IMG/VR virus record: IMGVR_UViG_3300032241_000649
Coordinates: 24,723 to 88,722 of that record
Source of the DNA: a virus
Reading direction: 5' to 3' (one strand)
DNA length: 64,000 bases
Under the pieces are notes generated by a model. That model worked only from the letters and a program-made list of their open reading frames with translations. It did not search any database and was not told the origin of the DNA. This document shows, in pieces, positions 30,284 through 40,600 of this stretch; the stretch's first letter is position 1, and each line of letters begins with the position of its first letter. Both the position numbers and the translations under genes were made by a program.

Positions 30284-31837
30284 CTAGACCGAAACGTTCT
30301 CTAAAAAAGCCCTAAGTGTGCCCACAGTTAGATTAACTCCACCTGCGTCGTTGATACCTTCACCATCAATGATGGCATTGGCTACGGACATCTTTTGTAC
30401 CAACATAGCATGCTGGCGCTCTTCAATGGAACCCTCCATTATAAAGTCCTGAATGACTATAGAAGGCCACGTCGAAGATGCTCTACGAATTCTGCCATTA
30501 CGTTGGAGAGCCAGTCCAGCATTCCACGGAAGATCGTAATTAATAAGTAGGTTAGCCTGAGGCAGATCCACGCCATAGCCACCGGCATCACTAGAAACAA
30601 GTATGCGACAATCTGGATCGGTTTGGAACCAAACCTTCGATTCTTCTTTTTGTTTTGCATCCATTTCTCCTGTGTACTTTGCTGACATATAGCCTAGATG
30701 TTCCATGATCAACCAAACCATATGTACATAGCTGGTAAAGATAACAACTTTGTTCTCATCGTTTTGATCTAAAAACTCATCTACGTAAGTTTTAAGGGCA
30801 GATAATTTAGGGTGTTTAGAAAGCTTTTCCAATAGACCACGCTCTTCTAACTCACCAACATATCCGGAGCTAGTGGTGGAATGCATAAGCAATTCTGGAT
30901 GGTCTGACAGCATACGTAAAGCAGTTAGCTTTGACATAACTTTACCTTTAAGGGCGTCCATACCATCGCCACTACTTTCTCCGGTGTAATGAGAGAACAG
31001 GTCAAAAGAAGAACCATAGGAGTCTACAGCCTCATCTAAATCACCCAAAAGCTCTCTAGCTACTTGGTTATAAAGCTTAGCGCCAGCACTATCAAACTCT
31101 ATTAGAATAGGCTCAGCAAAGATAGTATCTGGTAGATAAGGGGCTACATCCGGATCTTGTTGGCGCTTACGTACTGATGCAGTAGCCATTGTCTTAGTTA
31201 ATGTAGATAGATTACGGTAACGCTCTACCCCGCCAAATTGATTACGAACGATAAAAGTTTTATCAAATAAGTCAAAGCGACCAAGGACCTTACCATCTAC
31301 AAACTGCATAATGCTGTATAGCTCTTCGGGTTTACCATTCTCAATAGGAGTGCCAGTTAGAGCAAACTTTACGTCACTCTTTAAATCTTTAACATGCTTA
31401 GAACGTTTAGAACGAAAAGATTTTATAGCTGTGGCTTCGTCACAGATGACGAATCCACGGGAGAGTTTTGATACCCATTCCCAGTCATTAACAGCTTGCT
31501 CATAGTTGATAATAACGTAGTCAACTTGGGAGTGTCCCCAATCGAGAGCCTCAATATATTGTTCTTCTCTTTGTTTCTTTGTTCCATCAATAACCATAGG
31601 GAATGCGGATCCATCAGTAAACCTCTTAATCTGTTCAGCCCACTGATATTTCAATGAGGATAGGCAGATTACGATACCAGGTTCTTTGATTTCTTCAAGG
31701 TCTTTTAACTGCTCAATAGCAGCAATAGTAAGAACAGTTTTACCCAGGCCAAGGTCGTAGGCCACAAGCATCTTCTTGCGGGCTACCATAGCCTCTACGG
31801 CCTCAACCTGATATGGTAAAAGTGTTCCTGTAAACAT
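30284..31837 (-). CDS. SNF2-family helicase/ATPase
   Basis: 517 residues. Motif I GLGKT (30-34) after LLPYQVEAV, motif II ICDEATAIK, motif III LTGTPIENG, and C-terminal helicase motifs (VVIFTSYVHMVW; SSDAGGYGVDLPQANLLINYD; QRNGRIRRASS). A DNA translocase, probably for replication restart or recombination. It starts in TAATG with the dNMP kinase gene. Confidence 0.88.
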   Translation of the reverse strand: MFTGTLLPYQVEAVEAMVARKKMLVAYDLGLGKTVLTIAAIEQLKDLEEIKEPGIVICLSSLKYQWAEQIKRFTDGSAFPMVIDGTKKQREEQYIEALDWGHSQVDYVIINYEQAVNDWEWVSKLSRGFVICDEATAIKSFRSKRSKHVKDLKSDVKFALTGTPIENGKPEELYSIMQFVDGKVLGRFDLFDKTFIVRNQFGGVERYRNLSTLTKTMATASVRKRQQDPDVAPYLPDTIFAEPILIEFDSAGAKLYNQVARELLGDLDEAVDSYGSSFDLFSHYTGESSGDGMDALKGKVMSKLTALRMLSDHPELLMHSTTSSGYVGELEERGLLEKLSKHPKLSALKTYVDEFLDQNDENKVVIFTSYVHMVWLIMEHLGYMSAKYTGEMDAKQKEESKVWFQTDPDCRILVSSDAGGYGVDLPQANLLINYDLPWNAGLALQRNGRIRRASSTWPSIVIQDFIMEGSIEERQHAMLVQKMSVANAIIDGEGINDAGGVNLTVGTLRAFLENVSV

Positions 31838-32367
31838 TAAACACTAGCCATTAACGTAGTCTTTACTGCAAACTTTAAATCTTCTATAGTGGAGTTATTA
31901 TGGATATAGGAATCAAACTCCCAGTTATCTAGGTCATGTTCTGAGACATGCTCATTAACTGGGCCTATGCCTTGACGCTCAACACGCCAAATATGTCCCC
32001 CGGATTGTTTAATCATTACTGCTTCATTTTGGAAACGAACATCAGTGATAACATACTGCTTGCCTACCTCATTCATTTTACGAAGTGCAGCAATGACCCA
32101 AAGGTCTTCATCAATGTGCTTACGAGCAGCAACGCCTGTAGCCTGTAAAAGGCGACGAACTTCAGGTTTCTTTTTAGCTATTTCCCAGTTAAACTCATCT
32201 ACAACAGAAGTTAAATGAATCCCATTTTCTAGGATAGGGTTTAATTCTAATAAGAATTCTCTAATAGGGTCAGCAAAAGCAACCCGTTCAAATCCACGCT
32301 CATTTACTAAGTACTCAGCAACGGTATCTTTACCGGACTGTGCGTATCCTGATAGACCAATAATCAT
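31837..32367 (-). CDS. deoxynucleoside monophosphate kinase
   Basis: 176 residues. P-loop GYAQSGKDT (7-15), then RLLQATGVAARKHIDEDLWV and VITDVRFQNEA typical of phage dNMP kinases. It phosphorylates dNMPs for the dNTP pool, complementing the RNR. It overlaps the primase stop (ATGA). Confidence 0.82.
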   Translation of the reverse strand: MIIGLSGYAQSGKDTVAEYLVNERGFERVAFADPIREFLLELNPILENGIHLTSVVDEFNWEIAKKKPEVRRLLQATGVAARKHIDEDLWVIAALRKMNEVGKQYVITDVRFQNEAVMIKQSGGHIWRVERQGIGPVNEHVSEHDLDNWEFDSYIHNNSTIEDLKFAVKTTLMASV

Positions 32368-33338
32368 TTAAATGCCCTCTCTCCAAACACTGAATGCTTA
32401 GCTTTTAAGACTCCTTCTCGAATCTCATGCTCTGGCATATCTCCGATATCTTTGTACTCGCTATCCCCATAGTTAAAGAAGTAACATTCTAAACCTTTGG
32501 CTCGACCGTACGCTAACATATCCTGTGAAGCTTTTAACCCCGCATTATCTATTCTAGCATTATCGAAAGCAATAATCAACTTTTCAGCTGTTCTCATAAG
32601 GTTACGTTGGACATCGCTTACTGAAGCACCGAACGTTGACACGCCGCCTTCTACTCCCAATGATGATAGACGTACGACGTCTAACGGAGACTCCACTATA
32701 ATCATAGAGCCGCCCTTCCATACATCTAAGCCAAACAAAGTCTTTGACTTCTCTACACCAGCGGGACGGTTTCTAAAGTAACGATTAGTCTGACCCTTTT
32801 CTTGCCAACCAAGTAAAGAGTTATTCTCTGGATTTCTGATGGGAGTAATCCACGCCTTCTGACGAATATCCCACTTAACTCCATGCATTACACAGCCCTC
32901 TACCGTAAGGTTACGAGCCTCCAGAGCCCACTGTGGGGGGATAGATTCAAATACTGCTAATCTAGCCTCACTCATTTCTAAAAGACGCTGTACGGGAACG
33001 TAGGACTCTTTTGCCTCATTAAGCTGCTTTGCTAATAACTCAAAGTTAATCTCAATATTGCTACGAAGCCATTCCTTTGCAGCGTCAAAATCAAGACGAT
33101 CCCATTGAGTGTTGAAGTCCTTAACTTCAGCAACCAATGTAAGAAGCGTGCCTTTATATCCACATGAAAAACAGTGGTGCACGCCTGTCTCGGTATTGAT
33201 AGACCAAGAAGGATTTGAGTCTGGTTTGCCGGTGCGCTCTAGGTGCATAGGACACAACCCAGTTAGCTCATCCCGTCTTTGGTCTACTTCAATACCAAGA
33301 CGAAGCAATGCGCTCTCTACATCGCCCTCACGATACAT
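32364..33338 (-). CDS. DnaG-like primase
   Basis: 324 residues. CHC2-type zinc finger C29-x2-H32...C56-x2-C59 (HCFSCGYKG), then a TOPRIM domain with IVESPLDVVRL and IIAFDNARID. It makes RNA primers for the lagging strand with the DnaB-like helicase (33770). Starts in TAATG with the zinc-ribbon gene. Confidence 0.85.
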   Translation of the reverse strand: MYREGDVESALLRLGIEVDQRRDELTGLCPMHLERTGKPDSNPSWSINTETGVHHCFSCGYKGTLLTLVAEVKDFNTQWDRLDFDAAKEWLRSNIEINFELLAKQLNEAKESYVPVQRLLEMSEARLAVFESIPPQWALEARNLTVEGCVMHGVKWDIRQKAWITPIRNPENNSLLGWQEKGQTNRYFRNRPAGVEKSKTLFGLDVWKGGSMIIVESPLDVVRLSSLGVEGGVSTFGASVSDVQRNLMRTAEKLIIAFDNARIDNAGLKASQDMLAYGRAKGLECYFFNYGDSEYKDIGDMPEHEIREGVLKAKHSVFGERAFK

Positions 33339-33520
33339 TAGTCCTCCAGTGCTATGTTAACTCCTGGCATTGGCGCTGAAGCTATAGTTCCGCACTCAAT
33401 GCATTCCATTGTTTCAAAATATGCAGCAATGCTGCCTTCTTCATCAAAACTTACCATAAGGCGCCAGACATAACATCCGCATGGACACACCAGTGTAGGA
33501 ATGTCCCCGCGAATATCCAT
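33338..33520 (-). CDS. small zinc-ribbon protein
   Basis: 60 residues with VCPCGCYVW and ECIECGTIA, giving a four-Cys ribbon. Coupled to the primase gene (TAATG). May bind DNA near the primase; no direct evidence. Confidence 0.6.
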   Translation of the reverse strand: MDIRGDIPTLVCPCGCYVWRLMVSFDEEGSIAAYFETMECIECGTIASAPMPGVNIALED

Positions 33521-33540
33521 AGCCTGGGTGTAATCTGGCT

Positions 33541-33801
33541 TTACTTCGTGGATAGGCTTAATTTTCTTAACCGCTTTCTTTCTAGTGGTGTTGTGCCTCC
33601 CCAGATACCTTCTAGGTCAGGATCTTGCATAGAGTAATCTAAACAAGCCTTTTGCATCCAACAATCACCGCAGATACTTTTAGCCTCATCAATAACTTCT
33701 CTATTTTTGTATGTGTAGTCTTCAGGAAAGAAAATCTCTGGATCTGAATCTACACATAGCTGAGTACCATCAAAAGGCGAGAGTTGTACCAAAGGTTCCA
33801 T
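33541..33801 (-). CDS. WhiB-family transcription factor, canonical spacing
   Basis: 86 residues from ATG 33801 (a TTG nine bases upstream is the alternative). Cys 16, 44, 47, 53 and LEGIWGGTTPLERKRLRK give the canonical WhiB pattern. Second WhiB of the window, diverged from the one at 23799-24137, so the two may act at different stages. It overlaps the helicase gene. Confidence 0.88.
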   Translation of the reverse strand: MEPLVQLSPFDGTQLCVDSDPEIFFPEDYTYKNREVIDEAKSICGDCWMQKACLDYSMQDPDLEGIWGGTTPLERKRLRKLSLSTK

Positions 33802-35005
33802 ATTCTTCAAAGCGGCCTTCCTCCCAATCCCATAGTAAATCTGTGCTTCCCTTGCCGGAGATACGGCTTTCTACGATAGATAATTGACGGGAACTATCAT
33901 CCTCTTCATCTTGTCTCTGCAAGGCAAGGATCATGTCTGAGTCTTGAGCAAAAGAGGATGTGTAACCAATAGAATCAGAAGTTACTTTTCCCCCACGCAT
34001 TTTAGAGCGTAGAGACTGAGTACTAACTACTACGGGTAAGTCATAACGCTGCGCGGTACGCTTTAAGCTACGAGTAAGGCTTCTTAATGCACGCTCTGTT
34101 TCTGTCTCACCGGTTGCCTCATCATGCATAAGATAGACACCATCTACAAATACAATATCCGGCTCAAACTTTTCAATCTTTGCTGACAACCCTGAAACTG
34201 TACGGGAAGAGATAGCGTCTGGCATAATAAAATCCGTGCGCTCAGTGTTAAGATGAGATAGTAAACGCTTCTCTTCATCTAGATGCAAAGCACCACGAAT
34301 ATGACGAGCATGTGAAATGTGTGCACGCATAGCATCATAACGAGTCTTCATTTCACGTGCTGTCATTTCAAATGATTGAAACAATACTTTTAGATTTTCA
34401 TCCTGTGCACGAATAGCCATCTGCATAGCAAGAACTGACTTACCAGTCTTAGGAGGGGCAATGATTGTCCAAAGCTGTTGCTTCATAACTCCAGCGGTGA
34501 TATCATCAATGGTTTTAAAACCAGTTGAGATACCAAGCAAACCGTTAGGACGAGTCTTGATCGCAAGGTACTCATCGTAACGAGCTAACGCATCTTTGCT
34601 AAGGTTTTCATCCTCGGACTCTGTACGCGCCTCATCATGGATTGCGGACAAGCCGCGCCCCATCTCAGCAATAGCCTCATCATGTTGACCCTCTGCAATA
34701 TACTCAGCAGCTACTTGAACAACCTCAATAGCTTTTTGTCTACGACGGTACTCAGCTAGCTGGTCAATCAAATACTCAATAGAATCTTCAACTGCAAGTA
34801 AACGATACATAGGAAAGTTATCCTTGACCGTAACCGCACTAGGTACTTCTTTATATTTAGTCCAATGTCCTAGTATAAACTTCCACATTGCACGGTTCTC
34901 ATCTACGTAGAACCAGTCCTCGTTAACGCCTGCTTCAAGGGCAGGAGTCAATTCTCGAGTTCTAATAGCACGAGATATTAACCGTTCTTCGTTATCTGCT
35001 GCCAT
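33770..35005 (-). CDS. DnaB-like replicative helicase
   Basis: 411 residues. N-terminal helical domain, then a RecA-like core with LLGISTGFKTIDDITAG, Walker A APPKTGKSV, FQSFEMTAREMKTR and PDIVFVDGVYLMHDE (Walker B). It unwinds DNA at the fork; the loader is encoded at 35710-36387. The core is shorter than in bacterial DnaB but keeps the key motifs. Confidence 0.85.
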   Translation of the reverse strand: MAADNEERLISRAIRTRELTPALEAGVNEDWFYVDENRAMWKFILGHWTKYKEVPSAVTVKDNFPMYRLLAVEDSIEYLIDQLAEYRRRQKAIEVVQVAAEYIAEGQHDEAIAEMGRGLSAIHDEARTESEDENLSKDALARYDEYLAIKTRPNGLLGISTGFKTIDDITAGVMKQQLWTIIAPPKTGKSVLAMQMAIRAQDENLKVLFQSFEMTAREMKTRYDAMRAHISHARHIRGALHLDEEKRLLSHLNTERTDFIMPDAISSRTVSGLSAKIEKFEPDIVFVDGVYLMHDEATGETETERALRSLTRSLKRTAQRYDLPVVVSTQSLRSKMRGGKVTSDSIGYTSSFAQDSDMILALQRQDEEDDSSRQLSIVESRISGKGSTDLLWDWEEGRFEEYGTFGTTLAF

Positions 35006-35411
35006 TGTTTAGCGCCTCCACATCTAAATACCAATGCCCATACCGTAATGCACGATCGGGTACATCAATTACATTTCTTACTTCTGGCCTGTAAGGTAAT
35101 TCCGCTACAAGATCAGCCACCACATAATAAGAAGTGGCATAGCTAAAAGGGTTTGTACCAAGATTATGCAAGTCCTCAAGGATGTTATCCATTTCTGTCT
35201 GAGAAATACCAAAGCCGACTAGCTCTAACGTATACCCAAACTTTTCAGCAAATCTCCAAAACATAGCAAGGGATAACCGGCTATAGGTAGTTTGAGTTTT
35301 AGGGACCCCAATTCCCAAAACCTTAGTTACTACTGTCTCCCTCTTTAAAATGCAATCTAAAGCTACTAGAATGCGAGGAGGGACTTCATTTGAAATATCG
35401 CCCCCGCGCAT
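34992..35411 (-). CDS. hypothetical protein of the replication cluster
   Basis: 139 residues. VPPRILVALDCILKRETVVT, SLAMFWRFAEKFGYTLELVGF and YVVADLVAELPYRPEVRN suggest an alpha/beta fold; no family recognised. It overlaps the helicase start by 14 bases. Confidence 0.6.
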   Translation of the reverse strand: MRGGDISNEVPPRILVALDCILKRETVVTKVLGIGVPKTQTTYSRLSLAMFWRFAEKFGYTLELVGFGISQTEMDNILEDLHNLGTNPFSYATSYYVVADLVAELPYRPEVRNVIDVPDRALRYGHWYLDVEALNNGSR

Positions 35412-35413
35412 AT

Positions 35414-35710
35414 TTACAAAGCTTCGATCTTGCCGTACTTGACCAAAAAGTTTCTAAAAGCTTTGGGATCTAGACTTAAGGCAGAAGCCATATCTAAGTC
35501 AGCAGATTTAGAAACCTCAACAGGATAAATTCCACCGTTAAGATCCATGCGCTTATTGACAAACGCAGTGTGCTTACATGCTCCGCGCATGCTTGCGCCA
35601 TCGCAGGTACAACGAAGCTTTTGAGTATCTAGATTGATCTCAACTTCGTGGACCCCATTTGCAGAAAGAAATAGCTGCGTTGTTTGCCAAGTCATTGTTT
35701 TCTCTTTCAT
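35414..35710 (-). CDS. SWIM-type zinc-finger protein
   Basis: 98 residues. CTCDGASMRGACKHTAFV fits the CxCx(n)CxH SWIM zinc finger. Start in TAATG with the loader gene. SWIM domains mediate DNA or protein contacts; here possibly for the replisome. The rest is a small helical domain. Confidence 0.65.
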   Translation of the reverse strand: MKEKTMTWQTTQLFLSANGVHEVEINLDTQKLRCTCDGASMRGACKHTAFVNKRMDLNGGIYPVEVSKSADLDMASALSLDPKAFRNFLVKYGKIEAL

Positions 35711-36387
35711 TATCCTCGACGGTCCCCTTCACTAGACGATACTACAACTGGAATAAAGGCTTCGTTCACGAAACTACCCATGGGTTCCCCGTAAACCTTG
35801 CCCCAATCTTGTTTTGGTACATTTGTTGTAACAATAGTTGGCAACCCCGCATTGAAACGAGATCGCAATAACGCATCAAACTGGTTCTCTGACCAGCCTG
35901 ACGATGTTCTATACTCTTTGCCCAGATCATCTAGGATAAATACCTGTGTGTTATCTATAGTACCAAGGTCACCCCGTATGCTGTCCAATCTAAAGCCGAT
36001 ATCGTGGACATCATCGTTTTCCTCATCCCATTTCTTCTGCTGAAGACGCAAATATTTGGGATAATCCATGAACCGTCCAAGATGCCGTGGCAGTACACCT
36101 GTGGCATCCGCTGGGATACCCCTAATCAGGCTCTGGAGGGCCGTAGAAGCCATTGTAGTCTTACCTTGACCTGGAGTACCCACCAGCAGTAATCCAACCC
36201 CGCAGGAAGGCTTTCCAACCGCTTGGATAACATCGCCATCTATGACTTTCTTTACCCAACCCTTGACAATCTCCAAAGCTGGTGATGGGTCAAGATCTGA
36301 GAACTCCATTCCGACAGTTTTCATTGGAAGACCAGCGTTCATGATCTGCGCTCTACGGCTAGGCTGTAAGCTTTTGATATCGTACAT
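35710..36387 (-). CDS. DnaC/IstB-type AAA+ helicase loader
   Basis: 225 residues. Walker A GTPGQGKTT, Walker B VFILDDLGKE and sensor 1 TIVTTNVPKQ; no long N-terminal extension. Such ATPases load DnaB at the origin. Order initiator, loader, SWIM protein, unknown, helicase parallels lambda O/P-type modules. Confidence 0.82.
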   Translation of the reverse strand: MYDIKSLQPSRRAQIMNAGLPMKTVGMEFSDLDPSPALEIVKGWVKKVIDGDVIQAVGKPSCGVGLLLVGTPGQGKTTMASTALQSLIRGIPADATGVLPRHLGRFMDYPKYLRLQQKKWDEENDDVHDIGFRLDSIRGDLGTIDNTQVFILDDLGKEYRTSSGWSENQFDALLRSRFNAGLPTIVTTNVPKQDWGKVYGEPMGSFVNEAFIPVVVSSSEGDRRG

Positions 36388-37331
36388 TACTCGCCTCTCA
36401 GTAGTTTTAACATCTTCTCTTGGTGTGCTAGGAAATCTTCATCTTCGTAAACAACTGGCTTCTTGGTAACAACCCCGTGAACTGTTAGGTAGTAACCGAA
36501 GAACCGCTGATAAAGCGGCTTACCGATTCCTAAATCGTTTAGCATGCGTGGATCTGCAAAGAACATGCGCATTGCTGCTAGGATAACTACGCGTTCTGTA
36601 CCAAGACTGACCTGCTTGTTAATCCAACCAGCCATACGAACCTGGTTAACTTGGCCGGGCACCCCTGAAGCTTTATCGTCAACCATAGCGTAGAACTCTG
36701 CAATGAGATCTGTGGTAGTCCAGTTTTCTTCTGGAATCTCTTTGCGATTGCGTCCAGCATGCTCTGACTTAGTCTGGCGCTTGTACTTAGCGTTAAGCTT
36801 TTTCTGACGATCTTCAAGTTTGCCGACGGCGCCAGCATCTGCGTCCTCAGTAAACCCACGCTTCTTAGGAGCCTCTTCTTCTCCATCAAGATTCCATGCC
36901 ATTGCTTCTCCTTCTTCCCGAGCTTGCTCGGGTATAGATACAGTTACGTTAGTAACTGTATCTATATGCTTGCTACTAACTGTTAAGTCACTAGTACTAG
37001 TACTAGTATTGATAGAGGTATCTCTATAGACATACATATGCCCTGATTTCCAGGGCGCGGTATTTACCCCGGCTTCTGATAGCATGTTGACTGCCTGCTC
37101 GGTAAATTTGAGCTGGTGGACCCAGCGACCATTGACATTTGTGCGGACAGCACGAACGTACTTGAAGGTTTTTAGCTCATTCAAGGCGTTAACAAGGGCA
37201 TCTCTGCCCTCGGGAAATTCTTTACTTGCCCACAGCTCATCTGCGGACATGAGTCTTCCCTTTTCAAGGAAATAATAGAACAGTGATCTTGCACGTAATG
37301 ATAGACCTGGATTAACAATTGGTTTTAACAT
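36387..37331 (-). CDS. winged-helix replication initiator-like protein
   Basis: 314 residues from ATG 37331 (GGGGGG SD; the earlier ATG at 37412 lies inside the neighbouring gene). The N-terminal ~90 residues form a winged helix (LSLRARSLFYYFLEKG, SADELWASKEF). A polar linker (about 100-140, INTSTSTSDL) is followed by a C-terminal domain of DnaD/loader-interacting style. The linker codons contain the repeat cluster at 36917-37027. Function as origin-binding initiator is inferred from fold and context. Confidence 0.65.
   Translation of the reverse strand: MLKPIVNPGLSLRARSLFYYFLEKGRLMSADELWASKEFPEGRDALVNALNELKTFKYVRAVRTNVNGRWVHQLKFTEQAVNMLSEAGVNTAPWKSGHMYVYRDTSINTSTSTSDLTVSSKHIDTVTNVTVSIPEQAREEGEAMAWNLDGEEEAPKKRGFTEDADAGAVGKLEDRQKKLNAKYKRQTKSEHAGRNRKEIPEENWTTTDLIAEFYAMVDDKASGVPGQVNQVRMAGWINKQVSLGTERVVILAAMRMFFADPRMLNDLGIGKPLYQRFFGYYLTVHGVVTKKPVVYEDEDFLAHQEKMLKLLRGE
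36917..37027. other. candidate replication origin inside the initiator gene
   Basis: Within 111 bases: a perfect 7-bp palindrome CCCGAGC/GCTCGGG (36917-36932), a perfect 15-bp inverted repeat with a 4-base loop (36933-36966, arm TATAGATACAGTTAC), three tandem ACTAGT hexamers (36990-37007), and a 6-bp inverted repeat ATAGAG/CTCTAT (37012-37027). All lie in codons 102-139, the low-complexity linker. Similar to lambda, where ori lies inside gene O. Confidence 0.6.
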
Positions 37332-37353
37332 AAAACCCCCCTCTAGTTCTATA

Positions 37354-37638
37354 TTAGCGTATGTCAACCCTTCTTGGCAAATCCTGAATATCTCTACGCG
37401 TAGCACCCGCAAAAATTTGGTCTACAAGAAGAGAAACAGTAAGTCCTATAAAAGTTGAAGCACAGGCATAGACCAGCAAGTACAACCATTTGACTTCTAG
37501 ATTTATAAGTGCTAAGGTTGCCAACACAAACGCAAGTAACCCCCGCCATTTTCCTAATGGAATGAGGAGGCTATCTACGGCTGTTAGTATAAATGCAGTT
37601 GCTAGTGACGCTATAAGTATTATGCCCATACTTGCCAT
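37354..37638 (-). CDS. small membrane protein with three hydrophobic segments
   Basis: 94 residues from ATG 37638, two bases after the end of the large tail gene. Segments: GIILIASLATAFILTAV, GLLAFVLATLALINL and LYLLVYACASTFIGLTVSLL. Short basic tail (RRDIQDLPRRVDIR). It could be a holin or a host-envelope protein; not in the lysis cassette. A TTGACA-N17-TAGAAT pair overlaps the start region. Confidence 0.55.
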   Translation of the reverse strand: MASMGIILIASLATAFILTAVDSLLIPLGKWRGLLAFVLATLALINLEVKWLYLLVYACASTFIGLTVSLLVDQIFAGATRRDIQDLPRRVDIR

Positions 37639-37639
37639 T

Positions 37640-40600
37640 CTACTCTCTAAAAACGGCTTTGTCAATTCCGAAGGATTGCGCAGAGTTATAGGTAGTACCT
37701 GGATCACAGGTAACAGTTAGAACCGCATATGCTGCACCGATTGTTGTAGATGCAGGGTTTACTACTCCAAGATATCCCCAACGATCTGTTCGAGTAATAA
37801 CTGCTGATGTAGAACGAATAGCGTCTGTGTAGTCAGATAATACAGTTCCAGATACTGGTTCACTAGCTCTATCAGGTGTTGTAGCAACTGCGTATGTTAT
37901 AACACCACCACTATTGCTAAGAATATTAAGACCAACACCATTGTAAGGAGAAGGTAGTCCCTCTACAGTAATAGCTGCACCAATAGCTAGTTGATTTAAT
38001 CCAATTTCTAATGAAGCAATATTAGAGGTTATAGATGCAGTGTTTGCCGCATATCTTTGTAAAGCAGGAATTGGAGTAGGAAGGCTTCCAGTTGCAGCAA
38101 GTACATCAGGTGCGTTTGAACCATAAAAATCTACACGTAAAGTATAGGTACCACTTGCAACTCCATTGATAGGTTTAACTGCAACAGAGCTGTAATAACC
38201 ATGGTTAGAAAGAACGGGAACTAGTCCAGTTTTAATTCCAAAGGTGTAAGAAGAATCTGAAATTATTCTGGATGTACTTACCTTACAATAAGCTGATCCA
38301 TGAACAACAGTATCATTAAAAAGTGTACCCTGTGCGTATTTTCTAATAAGAGTAGAGTTAACACCTTGCCAAAGACCTAAATCACGTTCGAATGATGCAG
38401 AAGGAATTAATGAAGAAGTAAGCTCGCCAGCAAATTCTTCAAGTAGAATACCACGTTGTAGAGACCACGTACTATCGTAAGGAAGAACCAGAGATAATGT
38501 CTCTTTAATACGTGTACTCTTAGTAGACCAGTGGTACATATAGTTACTCTTGCCGCCCTGTTGACTTTGCGCCCTAGTTAGGTAAATATTTCCACTTGTA
38601 TGCAAAGGATTTGGCATAGAGATAGCATCTACGTTAGGATCAATAAATGCAGAGGCTATACGACCATACTCTGCCTGCGCACCATCTACAATAAACCATC
38701 CAGACTGTGGAATCTTACCAGGAATCACATATGGATCAGAGCTTACATGTTGAAGTCTTACTTTGAAGGATGTTTCACCTGGCAATAACTGACGAATAGT
38801 TTGAATACGAATCCATTGATATTGATCATGCTGTACTACAGCAATAGACTTAGAAAATATATCGTTTGTAGTTGAGTAGGTTCCGTTATACCCAGAAAGT
38901 GTGTATACTCCTTCAGAACCACGAACAAACATAGAAACAGTTACATCTTCTCCACCTAGCGCTGCTGCAGGCAAATAAACTGTAGTTTCAATATAAGAAG
39001 TAATTCCTTCTGCACCAGGGTTTTCTAGCTCTGTTACCCCAAAATGAGTTATAGGGGTACCGGCAACAATAAAGTTAGGGGCATACTGAACTATAAGATT
39101 TTTAGTTCCATACTTTGGTGGAAAGTAAAATAAAGCAGGATTATGAGTTACTGGGTCACGAACAATATCTCCATATGTTCCATCATTATTAATAATGCGC
39201 TCACCAGCAAAGTTGTATGGAAAATTGCTTGGATCTGAAACTATAGACATAGTTGCAGAACTTGTCCACCCTGCTGTGTCAGTTTCAAATGAACAATTGT
39301 CAATAAAGTTAATACGGTTCTTAATTTCCCATGACGTATCATTTGACGAATAGAACGGGTCCACTATAGGATCATCAGGTAGTGGTGCTCCGCTTCCATC
39401 AAAATAAGGGTTAGCTTGCACTGAATCCTGTAATAGTAGGCCATCAAACCACATCGTTCTGTTCATGCCTGGCACTGGATTATCAGGAAGACTTGGTAGA
39501 TAAATAGATAGCTTAGCTAGTGGTTGTCCAGAATCTCTAGTGGCTTGTGGAACAATAGCAGTAACTGAAAAACGGCTTTTAATTGGCAAAATTGTAGGCT
39601 CACCAGAAAGAGGGTCAGTATAAAATGTTCCTGCAATATGTACAGGGTCTGAATCTACATAATAAACAGATGGATCAAAGTAGTTACCATCAGCATCAGT
39701 AAAAATATGGTCTTGCTGGTCTACTGAAATTTTATTAGAAAATTCAATACGAGCAACAATGTCTGTAATAGTATCATCACTAGAAGCATAGCCACTAAAT
39801 GTATAGTTCTGACCAGGATCAACAGGAATCCAATCTGATGTAATCCAAGAAGTGTTATAAGACGTACCATCATATGAAAATGTGGTTAATTCTCCTACGT
39901 GCCCTGGTAAAGCGCCTGGATCATATGGCGCACCATGTGTTGGCCATACTAAAGAACTTGGAGAAACAGTTGGATCTTGAGCAAATGATCCATTAGGAGA
40001 AGCGATCCAAAGAGTAACGCCTTCTTCAAATGATGGGTTAATTACGTAATTTTCAGCCTCACCACTAACAAAAATGTTAATACGTCGTGCATCTTGATAC
40101 TCATAGCTACTAGCAGGATCAGATAGCATAAACATATCAAAAATATAACGGCTTGCAGTAGCAGCTGCTGGAGTTAAAGTAATAGACAACCCTGCATATA
40201 CAGCTTTAGCTGGGGAAATAACCCCACTTCTACCTGAACCGCATTGAGAAAGAAATTCTTTCCAAGAAGCAGAAGCAGTAGTTAGAGAAGTATTGGCTGT
40301 TGTACCAATAGTGTTTCCTAAAGCGTCATACCAAATAATTTTTGCTGATACAGTTGCAGCGGTAGAATCTAGTTGTTGTACCCATCCGCTAAATAGGTAG
40401 TATGTATTTGGTTTAACAGGAATAGCAGTATCAGTAGTTGTACCAGAAGCTGGAAGAACCAACGTTACAGGTGTTGTAGCCGCAGTAGATAACGCAGCAA
40501 ACCCTAAAGCACGAGGAGGATACACACTATCAACTAGATGTGGAACAGGTGGAGTAATAGTAAACCCAACTGCACCAAGACCAGCGTAGTTAGCATATGT

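Noticed and set aside
37636-37677. Promoter TTGACA-N17-TAGAAT for the 37354-37638 membrane protein
   Set aside because: The -10 box overlaps ATG 37638 itself, so the transcript would start after it. It would work only if a downstream ATG (37629) is used as a leaderless start; too uncertain to annotate.
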